Below are positions 55,100 to 64,000 of a stretch of DNA of 64,000 nucleotides, one piece after another. Source of the DNA: Strongylocentrotus purpuratus (taxonomy: Eukaryota; Echinodermata; Echinoidea; Camarodonta; Strongylocentrotidae); contig NW_022145596.1 of assembly GCF_000002235.5 (NCBI RefSeq), positions 30,744,640 to 30,808,639 of the forward strand. Reading direction: 5' to 3'. The translations under genes were made by a program, and so were the position numbers. A model generated the notes under the pieces. It did no database searches and had not been told where the DNA came from. It worked only from the letters and a program-made list of their open reading frames with translations. Each line of letters opens with the position of its first letter. Position 1 is the stretch's first letter.

Positions 55100-55739
55100 T
55101 ATTGACTTCAATGCTATATGTACACTTAAAGATAATCTGAAAGTTTGAGTGAAAAAATACCATTATTGATGATAAAAATTGGGAACAACTGATCTGATCG
55201 ATTCCTTGATTCTCCCAACTATATTATTATAATTGGCCTGTTTTATATCTTATTTTCAAAGAGTGACACACAGTGGCGCCTTCAAAGAAAACCATAAATA
55301 TATTTGTGGTTTGAGATTTTTTTGTAGTTAAAAGTATAAAATTCTTGGATTGTATCTGTGATTTTGAGAGCACTATATGGCTTACATATATTGAATTCGC
55401 TGTTAAAATTTAAGTTAAATTTATTTTTTGTGAAACTCCCCCCAGGAGTTTCAAACGTGCCAAATGAATGTTGTGACATTAGCAATGGAATACATCTCTT
55501 TGTGCTAAACTAATTAAATAAATAACTAAATAATTATTGCACAGTCACCTTGGAATTTCCCAACAGAGCCACTCATACTGGCGGGAATGTTATCTGATAG
55601 AAATTGTATTTTTATACTTGAACTTATTTTGCAACGAGATTTGTTTTGATGATATTTATAAAATATGAATGTTGCCACTAATGCCTTTTCTTGTATTTAA
55701 GTCATGTGCCAGTAAGAAGCAGGTTTCTAGCACAGATAA

Positions 55740-56310
55740 TAGGTACAGTTGAGCTGATTTCTGCACAGTTTTCCAATATGCTGTATTGTCAAATGTGAAC
55801 ATCGTGGTTTCAACGGGCAAGCAACCATCATCAGAAAACTCTGCAGGTATCAGTGAAGCTGTCTCTGTTCCCCTTGCTGCCAACTTGTTCCTTTTGAGTG
55901 TAAGAAATAACTTAGCTTAGCCATGTGTTTATCATTTGTGCCATTTTCTCTTGTGTGTAATTTAGATTGTATAGTTTTATACTTTAGACTGAATTCTTGC
56001 CATAAACTTAGATATTCCCCTTGTATGTAACAAGTATTGATCTTTCATGCTCAGGAATTGTTTCCAACAACCTTTTGTTTTATGTAATAGTCTTTATCTG
56101 CATTAAAGTCTTGGGGATGTGAGGAGCAGTGTTGCAGCATGGAGACGAGGTAGAGCTGCACTGAAAGCCCAGCTTTCCACTATGCTGTTTTGCTGAATAT
56201 GAGGAACTTCCCCAGTCTGATGTTTTCTTGTCTACTAAACAACTGCGGGTATCAGTGTAGCTTTACCTAGTCTCTATGCTGCTAACCTGCTTCTCACAAC
56301 CGCAAGACTT
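55740..56310. repeat. Diverged direct duplication (~405-bp period)
   Basis: 55740-55905 and 56145-56310 resemble each other over about 165 bp (shared TATGCTGT, ACTCTGCAGGTATCAGTG/AACTGCGGGTATCAGTG, GCTGCYAACYTG). The first copy is open on both strands in one frame each; the second has stops. I cannot tell whether it was ever coding. Confidence 0.55.
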
Positions 56311-56789
56311 ATAAGTTACCAGGTAAGCCAATATATGTCATAGTTTCTTGTAACTGAATTAAATTTGAAATGAAGTAGCACAATTTATAACAAAACAAAT
56401 ATCTTTGTGATGGCCTGTTAACTTTCTTAAAATCAGTTATGAGACTGACAGAAATACACTAGGTATTTATACAGCATGTTTTGGAAGAAGTGTCAGGATG
56501 GTGATGGAAAGATTCTGTGTGTATAGAAGACAAGTTAGATAGAAGAAGGTATAAAAATAAGTATTCTATATTTTTATTATCGATTTTCATACCATATACA
56601 TGTACATTAAAAATTTGAAAATTACTTTCTGTCTGGCATGTGTATATATTATGTGATGCAATATTTGTTGCTCTATTTTTACTGTGTGAATGTTCAGAAT
56701 TTATTCATGAAGTGACTTTTACACTTTCTTCCTTGATCAGGTGGTCATATAGATGTCATTTAGAGGACAAAAAAGACGTAAAGAACATG

Positions 56790-57590
56790 TAAGGATAAAC
56801 GGTACATCGAAATGACCAGTAAGATGTAAATATCACGTCAAAATTTGATGTCCATACAACGTATACACGTCGTCTGTAGGACGTCTTTCTTGGGTAAAAG
56901 TTGACGTCTTAAAGACGTCTTTCTTGGACCAATAAGACCAGAAAAAAATATGACGTCCATACGACGTCTTCCAGGGTACAAGTTGACGTCTTAAAGATGT
57001 CTTTCTTTGACTAATAAGACGTTAAAATCACGACAAAATATGACGTCCATACGATGTCTTCCTGTAGTACAAGGTGACGTCTTAAAGACGTCTTTCTTTG
57101 ACTAAAAGATGTAAATATGACGTCCATACGACGTTTTTCTATGGCACAAGTTGACGTCTTAAAGACGTCTTTCTTTAACTAATAAGATGTAAACATCACG
57201 TCAAAATATGACGTCCCCACGACGACGTACGCGGGTACAAAATCATGTCTTTTTGACGTCGTGTTATGTCGTCTTAAAGACGTCTTTCTTTAACTAAAAG
57301 ACGTAAATATGACGTCCATATGACGTCTTCCTGTGGTACAAGTTGACGTCTTAAAGACGTCTTTCTTTGACTAGTATGACGTAAATATGACGTCCATACG
57401 ACGTCTTCCTCAGGTACAAGTTGACGTCTTAAAGGCGTCTTCCTTTGACTAATAAGACGTAAAAATCACGTCAAAATATGACGTCCTCATGACGACGTAC
57501 GCGGGTGCAAAATCATGTCTTTTTGACGTCGTGTTATGTCGTCTTAAAGACGTAGTGCAAGACGTAAATATGACGTGATATTTACCAGTC
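56790..57590 (+). repeat. Right GACGTC array
   Basis: Units of about 75-90 bp with TTGACGTCTTAAAGACGTCT, TTCTTTGACTAATAAGACGT and AATATGACGTCCATACGACG. Two longer variants carry GTACGCGGGTRCAAAATCATG. The units are different in sequence from the left array but share the GACGTC theme and AAAGAC spacing. Confidence 0.92.
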
Positions 57591-57603
57591 TCTGCTATCA
57601 GGG

Positions 57604-59020
57604 TTTACGTCGCGCTAGGTAATATCGCTTTATTCGTTTTAATACTTAAAAAGGGAATGGATTTTTGTAATGTGATTTATAGTATGCTGAATGGATTCTT
57701 TATGTAATTTAGAAACGAGACAAAGCAACATTTTTATTTTGCTTAAAGAAGACAATATTTATTATAGAGTATAGAATTGAAAGGAATAGTTATAATATAA
57801 TAATAGTTCGAATGTGAATCTTTACTTCTAGTTGCTTTACTCTATAGTCTTAAACTTAAATACACCCTTGAAGGTCATGTATTTACTTTAGTTTGCATAC
57901 AAAGAATGTAATCTAAGGAAAAAGGAACAATTTGTTTATTTTTTAAACAATAGTCATTCTTTGTTTTATCTTTGTTTCTCTACAGGATTCACACGATTGT
58001 TGAATGTGCTTTTCAGCACCACAACTATTAAAGGGAAGCTAATTCAAGTTCACGCCTCCTGTGTGGTCATTATAACAACGTGGAAGTTTAAACACGGTCT
58101 TAAAACACCTGATAATCCGCGTTTTAATTTCTTCTTTTTTCCTTATTCTTTTTATTTTTTGTCAAGGATGTCTCTTATAACAGAATATTGTAATGTAAAA
58201 TCTATATACAGTTAGACGCAGGAAAAATCACATATTTGAGTGACGTTTCCAAGTATTAAACTGTTTTTTACAAAACATCTACCTTAACAATTGTGAAAAC
58301 ACAAGATCACTTCTATCATCGCAAAACTTCTCGGGAAAACTCTTCCAATTATACAAACAATTTTCCTCGCACATTTATTTTATGTACATACATAGTAACA
58401 ATCTTGGATTGACACATTTAAACAAGACGACTTGCAAAATGAATACATGATTACAAAGTCCTAATTGTTTAAGTTTATATCAAGTTAATAAATCATTTGA
58501 AATTAATGTCTAAAACAGACAACAATAGCAACAAAATCACGACTAGTGATAGACGTGCGGGTGGTTAGGACTCTTAGTAATACTTTCATGCTATTGTCGC
58601 GAGACGCTGTGTGTCTTTTTGCACGTGCGTGCCCACAGCTACGGTTTGGTGTAAGGTCAACTCCTAGGATTCGCACGCCGGTCATTCTCACGATCCCCGT
58701 TGGCGCCTATTACTCCTTACAAACAAACACCCCCCCCCCCCCTCTCACCTTCAATAATCCTCCCGGGGAACTCTTAATCTGTTTTATGATAAGGTCCAAT
58801 ATTTTATTGCATATCTACCAGACTACCACTATTTGCTTATTCCACCATGCTTATTCATGATGGGGCGTATTTAGGGATAAATGGATGTTGTCTGAGTGGG
58901 CATTTGGTTGGGGGGTTAAAGGGGCACGTTCCCGCCAGTGTAGTTATCGGAACATGCCATCTGCGTAAGAGCCGTAATCTATTTTACATAGTCGGATAGA
59001 ATTGGTTCTGGTGTTGAGCC
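57604..59020. other. Intergenic, no gene
   Basis: No coding signal; poly-C at 58729-58742. Confidence 0.45.
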
Positions 59021-59124
59021 GGGCAGGCGCGTACGCAGGGGGGGGGGGGGGGGGGGGTTTTGGGGGTTAAACCCCCCCCCCTTTGGAAATTTTTTGTGTG
59101 TAAACCCCCCTAAAAAAAACCTAA

Positions 59125-59172
<48 letters not shown>

Positions 59173-59196
59173 TTTTGGATTTTTTTTTTTTTTAAT

Positions 59197-59230
<34 letters not shown>

Positions 59231-59336
59231 ATTCCCATGGCCGACCTAAAAAAGGTGACCTTACACCCCCCAACGGAGCAAAATGTCAAATTTCCAAATT
59301 TCGAGACCAAAAAAAAAAAAAAAAAAGTGTCCTCTT

Positions 59337-59405
<69 letters not shown>

Positions 59406-59460
59406 CTTATTCAGCGGTCGGCTGAGTCGTTGCGATTTTTTTGGGACCAAAAAAAAAAAA
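59021..59460. repeat. Homopolymer-dominated tract (poly-C/G, poly-A/T)
   Basis: Runs of about 18 G (59040), about 46 C (59127-59172), A (59202-59228) and about 67 C (59338-59404), separated by short text. The GGCGCGTACGCAGGGG start looks like a MITE edge. Any ORF across it (poly-Pro, poly-Gly) is an artefact. Confidence 0.9.
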
Positions 59461-59748
59461 AATGTGTCCTCTTGCTGCTGCTGCTGTGGTGGTGGTGGCG
59501 GGTACCCCTGCTGCCCGAGTTGTTGTGGTGAAGGGTACCCCCTGCTGCCCGGCTTGTTGTGGTGGAGGGTACCCCTGCTGCCCGGCTTGTTGTGGTGGAG
59601 GGTACCCCTGCTGGGGTGGAGGGTACCCTTGCTGTGGTTGAGGGTAACCCTGCTGGCCCAGAGCCGGGACAACTGTCGTATTTCCCCCGTATGTTGTGGT
59701 AGTGATTACTCCTACAGGCGCCGCCCAGGGCTGTATCACCACAACCCG
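59460..59748 (-). CDS. Gene 2 last visible exon, Gln/Gly/Tyr/Pro-rich tail
   Basis: The acceptor CTCGATCGCCAG|CGG at 59748 continues phase 0 from 60505. The frame reads Arg-Val-Val-Val-Ile-Gln-Pro-Trp-Ala-Ala-Pro-Val-Gly, then Thr-rich sequence, then five repeats of the type Gln-Gln-Gly-Tyr-Pro-Pro-Pro with Ala-Gly-Gln-Gln insertions. This kind of low-complexity cytosolic tail is seen in several small membrane proteins. One extra C at about 59536-59540 shifts the frame; the repeat pattern resumes in the neighbouring frame up to about 59470. No natural stop is visible before the homopolymer tract. Confidence 0.7.
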
Positions 59749-60109
59749 CTGGCGATCGAGGAGGGAAGAAATTATGTTTAAAAAATGTAATGAATCATTT
59801 TTAGAAAAGGACAGAAAGGAATCGGGATAGAGACATAATATTCTGAAAGCGGAATGGGAGAGAGAGAGTGGGTTGGGATTTCAAGTAGATATAATTTCTG
59901 TATTTCAGCATGTCAAAGATGTTGGGTAAACGAAAAAAACAACCAAAAACTCAAGTAAATATTCAGAAGCTGCAAGAACTCTGCTTCAACAAATACTACA
60001 ATAATATTTTTATTTTTTGATAAATGTTATACGAAACGTAATTGATATTTTTCAAGGCTTTGATACAAATTTGACTTAAATTACTTTTTTTTTGTGGATG
60101 AGAGGAAAA

Positions 60110-60241
60110 GTCACATAAAATAATCTAAGCTTTTTGTAGGAGATTTTATTATTATGTTTCCCTTTCAATTTAACATAATTCACATAAAATAATCTAAGCT
60201 TTTTGTAGGAGATTTTATTATTATGTTTCCCTTTCAATTTC
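60110..60241 (+). repeat. Perfect 61-bp tandem duplication (period 69)
   Basis: TCACATAAAATAATCTAAGC through TTTCCCTTTCAATTT occurs twice without differences, in the intron of gene 2. It is very recent or an assembly effect. Confidence 0.9.
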
Positions 60242-60504
60242 CCTTCTTTAATCTGCAGTGTACCATTTGAGGACTACATGCATCCAGTACTGACTCTGCT
60301 CTTTTCTACTAAAAATCATGATGAATTACTTGTTTATGTCTTTAAATTTTATGAATATACTTACGTATGATTTGCCATTTTATTTTGTATAGTACGTATA
60401 ATCATGAAAACTGATCCTTAATATTATTATTTGTAGTGAAATCATTGAATAAATCAAATCAAATCAACTATTAAAGAAAGAGAGTAAGTGATCTGCATAA
60501 TTAC

Positions 60505-60594
60505 CGCTGATCGAGCAGCCATGACGTCAGAGATCCGACCACGGCCCTCGTGTAGTTCTTGATACTGTGAGATAACACACAGCAAACATACGAT
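60505..60594 (-). CDS. Gene 2 exon paralogous to gene 1 exon 7
   Basis: A 30-codon exon with acceptor TTCATTTTTAG|ATC and donor TCAGCG|GTAATT. It encodes Ile-Val-Cys-Leu-Leu-Cys-Val-Ile-Ser-Gln-Tyr-Gln-Glu-Leu-His-Glu-Gly-Arg-Gly-Arg, then Ile-Ser-Asp-Val-Met-Ala-Ala-Arg-Ser-Ala. It matches gene 1 exon 7 at about 17 of the first 24 positions. Instead of stopping after Ser-Asp-Val it reads on and splices to the Pro-rich exon. Earlier exons are expected above 64000; I found none between 60600 and 64000. Confidence 0.88.
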
Positions 60595-60599
60595 CTAAA

Positions 60600-61175
60600 A
60601 ATGAAAAAAAACAAGTTTTTAGATTTCGTATTTGGTAAAAATAGATCCACACGATTCATGTAAGTCAAAAGCACTGCTAAACAATTTCCAGAACAAAATT
60701 AGTGTTGATTTGTGTTCAGTAATAATGTTACAAATAATGAAATTTTAAAATTTTAAAATTTAAAAACAGGAATACCCCGTTCTTGTATTTTGCATATAAA
60801 ATTTTGTTTAAAATCCCTATGGGCTATCGAATATTTTTGAAATCATTTCTCCAGCTTTTAGAACGTGTCAGGAAGTGATTAGTGCAGAGTTTGTACTGTT
60901 TATTCTTTCATTTGATTCAAAAGTCGATGACTTGCAAATTACAATAATGACTGTAATCATTTAAAGGGGAAGTCCGCCCTGATAAAAAGTTAGTTTTAAA
61001 AGAAGCAGAAAATGGGAGAAAGAGGTCATTGAAAGTTTGAGCAAAAAAGAACATAAGAAAGTTGTAGTTTTTTTAAGTGTGATCATTGAAACACAATTTT
61101 TTATTTTCGATTAAGAAAATTTTCAATCATATATTTATCATAAATATATTCATGGCAAAATATGTTTTGATACAA
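60600..61175. other. Intron of gene 2, no exon seen
   Basis: AT-rich. AAAGGGGAAGTCCGCCCTGA at 60964 looks like the left end of a MITE whose right end I cannot find. Confidence 0.45.
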
Positions 61176-62105
61176 CACTCTAAAAAAATGAAGTGCTAAA
61201 TCACGGGTGCTGGGTACAAATTTGCACCACATGTGCCAAGTGTAGCCCTTGGCGTGCATGCAGCGTCTGGGAAGCAATGTCGAGCAGAAAATGAGTGCTG
61301 GAAACACGTGCTATTCGAGAAATTGCACCCGAAGTGTGACCCTCCCTGTTTTAGCACTTGAATAAACACCAGTAGTGCTGGCGCTCCATGCGCAGGCGCA
61401 CCAGCGTTCCAGGTGCTAAGGCAGTGCTTCACACAAAAGAAATTCAAAGTAATTTGAAATTAAAATGAGAAAGATCGCCACTCGGCTATAAAAGAGCGGG
61501 GATCTGAGAATGTATTCTTTTCATTGCCTTTTAATTCTGCTTGTGCATGATGACACCTTTGAGCTTTGATGTTTGATCAGTATGCATGAAACAGTTCTGT
61601 GTTTTTCCCCTTGGTTACAATAGTTTTTGTCAATAAAGAAGTGAGTCTTTTGTGACTACCCATTCGTTACCATGAATGTGACATGTGGCGTCTTGAGAGG
61701 TATGTTTGAGGTGCTTAAAGTAGGCTGAAAATAATAGGGCTGTTTAACAAAAGGGTGAGTTTTCAACACTACAGGTGTGATTTTGTGCATGCTGTTTGTG
61801 TGTGTTCTTTAGCACTATACTGGGTGCAAAAGTGTTAGCACCATTAGTGCCGTTTTGGGGGCTCTAAAAGGGGTTATTTAATGTACTAGAAGTGTTGTTT
61901 TTTGCGAGCTGCATGCGTCTAATAGCACCAGAAGTGTAAACAGACTTACACTTAAAGTGTTTAAAGTAGCACTTGGACTGGTGTTAAATTATAACACGTG
62001 TACAAGTGCTACTTTAGCACAATTTGGGCAGTCCCTATGCGTCCCCTTACAGGTGCTGCCCCCAAATCTTGAGGTGCTAAAATTAGCGCTTGAATTTTTA
62101 GAGTG
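61176..62105. mobile_element. CACTC-ended MITE with GTGCTAAA-type repeats
   Basis: The left end CACTCTAAAAAAATGAAGTG and right end CTTGAATTTTTAGAGTG are inverted. Inside, words such as GTGCTAAA, AGTGCTA, TTAGCACC and AAGTGT recur in both directions throughout the 930 bp. The CACTC ends recall CACTA-type transposons (inference). No coding content. Confidence 0.7.
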
Positions 62106-62880
62106 AACCCCTGTTTTAAACAAGTCTTTTACCTCATCAATAACAAAGAAAATTACAGTTTATGACATTTTTCTGTACAGATGAAGTGGGAGAGGAGCTT
62201 GCATGATAAATCACATTACTTTCAATTTCTGTTACACTGATGAAAGCTTCAAAAATTCGACATTTAAGAATGTGCAGTTAACAACTAAATAAATCATACC
62301 CCTTGTAAATTGGATGTTTTTTTCGTAGCTGGTTGAATGCTTTTAGATGTAAGCCTTACATTTTCACATCCTTAAGAAACATAAATCAGGACGAATCAAT
62401 AGTTCACACACTCGAAAAATTACTAAACTTGGCGAGGGTATGAATAATTTAGATGTAACCTTAATCCTTATGGGCGTTGTCTAAACGCAAGTCGAAAGTA
62501 ATACGTCGTAAACCTTCAAAATGTCACGAGTCTTATAATTTTGTATTCTAAAACAGCAGTTTTTATGGTTTCCTTTCATGAAATGACCTAAACTGAAACC
62601 AGTAAAGCAGCATATAAAATCAGTTTATAATAATCCTCTTGATTTATAGTCTGTTTTGGAAGAAAATATAACTGTTGCATTAAACAGAGCCATGGCATGG
62701 ATTAAGGAAAATCGTCTCGGCCTTAACACTTAAAAAACTTGTCTCGTGCTAATCTCAGGAAAGTCAAATCTTTCACCATTTCCTTCAATGGCAATTTGAT
62801 AAAAAAAAGAGTTCAATTCACAAAATGCTTAGATCTTGATAGATGAAGAATTGAAATGGTCTAAAAAAAAATCGTAAACT
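62106..62880. other. No gene recognised
   Basis: Intronic or intergenic AT-rich sequence. Weak LINE-like text may begin near 62680. Confidence 0.4.
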
Positions 62881-63206
62881 AACCCAGAAAAATATTGGTA
62901 TAATGAAGGGAGCAACGAGTTTTTTACCTAAACAATCCTTGAAGTAATTTTATAACTGTCTATTGTTGCCATTATATGATTACTGCTCTGTTGTATGGTC
63001 AAATAGATTTCTTTCCCATACAACTAAGCTACTAAAAATGAAAAAAGGGCCGCGATAATAATATTAAACAAGACATATGACACACCGTCGGCTGATTTGT
63101 TCACAAATCTTAAATGAATGACACTAGACAAACGGTTGGAGTTTAGTCGCGTTATGAGGATATATAAATTAGTTCATAACTTAGCACCTTCTTACCTTAA
63201 GGCAGG
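62881..63206 (+). pseudogene. CR1/L2-type LINE fragment, 3' part of ORF2
   Basis: Broken plus-strand reading with Tyr-Asp-Tyr-Cys-Ser-Val-Val-Trp-Ser-Asn near 62980 and Leu-Ala-Pro-Ser-Tyr-Leu-Lys-Ala-Gly-Leu near 63185. These are classic blocks C-terminal to the RT in CR1/L2 LINEs. There are stops in between, and it abuts an F2 MITE. Confidence 0.7.
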
Positions 63207-63207
63207 T

Positions 63208-63520
63208 TTAAAGGTACTATGTCCCATTTGCTGGCCAAAAATGAAACGGTTATATTCCAATAGTTTTGGAAGACAATAATAATTTAGAACTTCGCTCATT
63301 GAAAATGGCTTTTAGTCGGAAAATGATGACCATTAGTTGTCGAATCGACTTAAGCGATTGCAATCACTTAATTAACAGTCTGATTTTCAGACCTTTTTAC
63401 CGAATGGTCGTACGTTTTGTGGTGCACAAAGATTCAATCAGTTTAATTTTGGACATTACAAGTAGTAGCTTGTTGATGTAGAAAAATGCTCATGTACCTG
63501 TTACAGGCCATTTTATGTAC
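63208..63520. mobile_element. TTAA MITE family F2, truncated copy
   Basis: Starts TTAAAGGTACTATGTCCC and matches 14219-13910 in reverse complement (TTTACCGAATGGTCGTACG, ATCAGTTTAATTTTGG, TGCTCATGTACC). It is cut at 63520 where repeat family G begins. Confidence 0.82.
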
Positions 63521-64000
63521 ACTGTCGCTCATAAAGGTGGAATATTTTGTTTTTATCCCAATTTATGGAATTATTTTAAAAATAATTTTGAAATAATAGA
63601 TGTAGATAATAGTATACATTCTCAGATTTTATTGAATAATAATTTGCCAATGTGTGTTTTGCGTGACTGCTAAAGCATGTGTATGCTACAATGCTTATCA
63701 ACTAGGGGACCTATGCCCTTAAGTCATAAATGACAGTAATGAGGATTCATACCCACAAAAGGGCACTAATATAGCACATCGACACGGTTTTGATTCTGGG
63801 GCCTCACAGTTACGAGGCCATTGATTTGTCACTGAACCATGACTGTACGCAGTGGGGGCTAGGGTAGGGGGCAGTTTCCATAAATAAAAAAAAACACAGA
63901 AAATGCAATAAATTTTCAATAATTTATTGCATTTTACCTCGGTTCCCAACATAAACAAATCTTCTGTGTTTCCATGCATTGAGCCATAATGCACGGAAGT
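63521..64000 (-). mobile_element. Repeat family G, copy b, runs off the window
   Basis: Same family as 34605-35080, with ACTGTCGCTCATAA at the start and the same tRNA-like boxes on the minus strand (63780-63840). Confidence 0.72.

Larger units (their letters stand above)
50073..57603. mobile_element. 7.5-kb element with 13-bp TIRs and GACGTC arrays
   Basis: Perfect terminal inverted repeats CCCTGATAGCAGA lie at 50073-50085 and, inverted, at 57591-57603. Directly inside each end is a roughly 0.8-0.9-kb array full of GACGTC palindromes (50090-51000 and 56790-57590). The 5.8-kb centre lacks a recognisable transposase. The flanking bases do not give a clear target duplication (only TT is shared). 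I infer a large DNA transposon, perhaps non-autonomous, with structured subterminal repeats. Confidence 0.65.

Noticed and set aside
55656..55883. 75-codon minus ORF with natural-looking composition
   Set aside because: The duplicated unit at 56145-56310 has stops in the same frame, and no splice partners were found. Kept only as part of a repeat.
59110..59781. Poly-Pro, poly-Gly and Gly/Cys-rich ORFs
   Set aside because: They are products of homopolymer runs and of reading the gene 2 repeat exon antisense.
1..64000. CRISPR arrays, rRNA genes, bacterial operons
   Set aside because: None seen. The tandem repeats present lack unique spacers of constant length, and all genes are eukaryotic in structure.

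Overview
This is a gene-poor, transposon-dense stretch of an animal nuclear genome. Coding sequence is split into short exons with GT/AG borders. Introns are kilobases long, and mobile elements of many classes are nested in one another. The mix (Ty3/gypsy, CR1/L2-, I- and RTE-type LINEs, TTAA-flanked MITEs, hAT, minisatellite-bearing MITEs, poly-G/C tracts) suggests a marine invertebrate, most likely an echinoderm. That assignment is inference from repeat style, not from a marker gene.

Host genes. I assemble one complete gene by eye on the minus strand: seven small exons from 37691 down to 15991, encoding a 182-residue, four-membrane-segment protein. It has a TATA box and an octamer-type site about 200 bp upstream of its ATG. 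All splice phases agree if exon 1 uses a weak GTTAAA donor. A second, paralogous gene contributes its last two visible exons at 60594-60505 and 59748-about 59460, also on the minus strand. It repeats the last membrane exon of gene 1 and adds a Gln/Gly/Tyr/Pro-rich tail that runs into a damaged or misassembled homopolymer region. Its upstream exons lie beyond 64000.

Layout. 1-157: end of a TTAA MITE. 158-11585: an 11.4-kb inverted duplication with arms of about 3.4 kb, bordered by TTAA, each arm carrying the 5' half of the same gypsy element; the left copy continues through RT and RNase H and is then fused to a LINE. 11.6-15.9 kb: a minisatellite MITE and two TTAA MITE families. 16.0-37.7 kb: gene 1, with introns holding an RTE LINE nested in an older repeat ORF, a 1.3-kb GTGCCCC array, a hAT-type element with a perfect 8-bp target duplication, and several MITEs. 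37.9-38.2 kb: promoter and a foldback palindrome. 40.6-49 kb: more MITEs, a large trinucleotide array, two LINE relics, and a short segment with a hammerhead-like motif and two histone-type 3' stem-loops. 50.07-57.60 kb: a 7.5-kb element with 13-bp terminal inverted repeats and long arrays of GACGTC palindromes just inside both ends. 59-64 kb: the end of gene 2, a homopolymer-rich zone, a CACTC-ended MITE, a LINE fragment and repeat copies.

The observations most worth following are the GACGTC-array element, the TTAA-bounded palindrome with gypsy cargo, and the hammerhead-like plus histone-type stem-loop segment.
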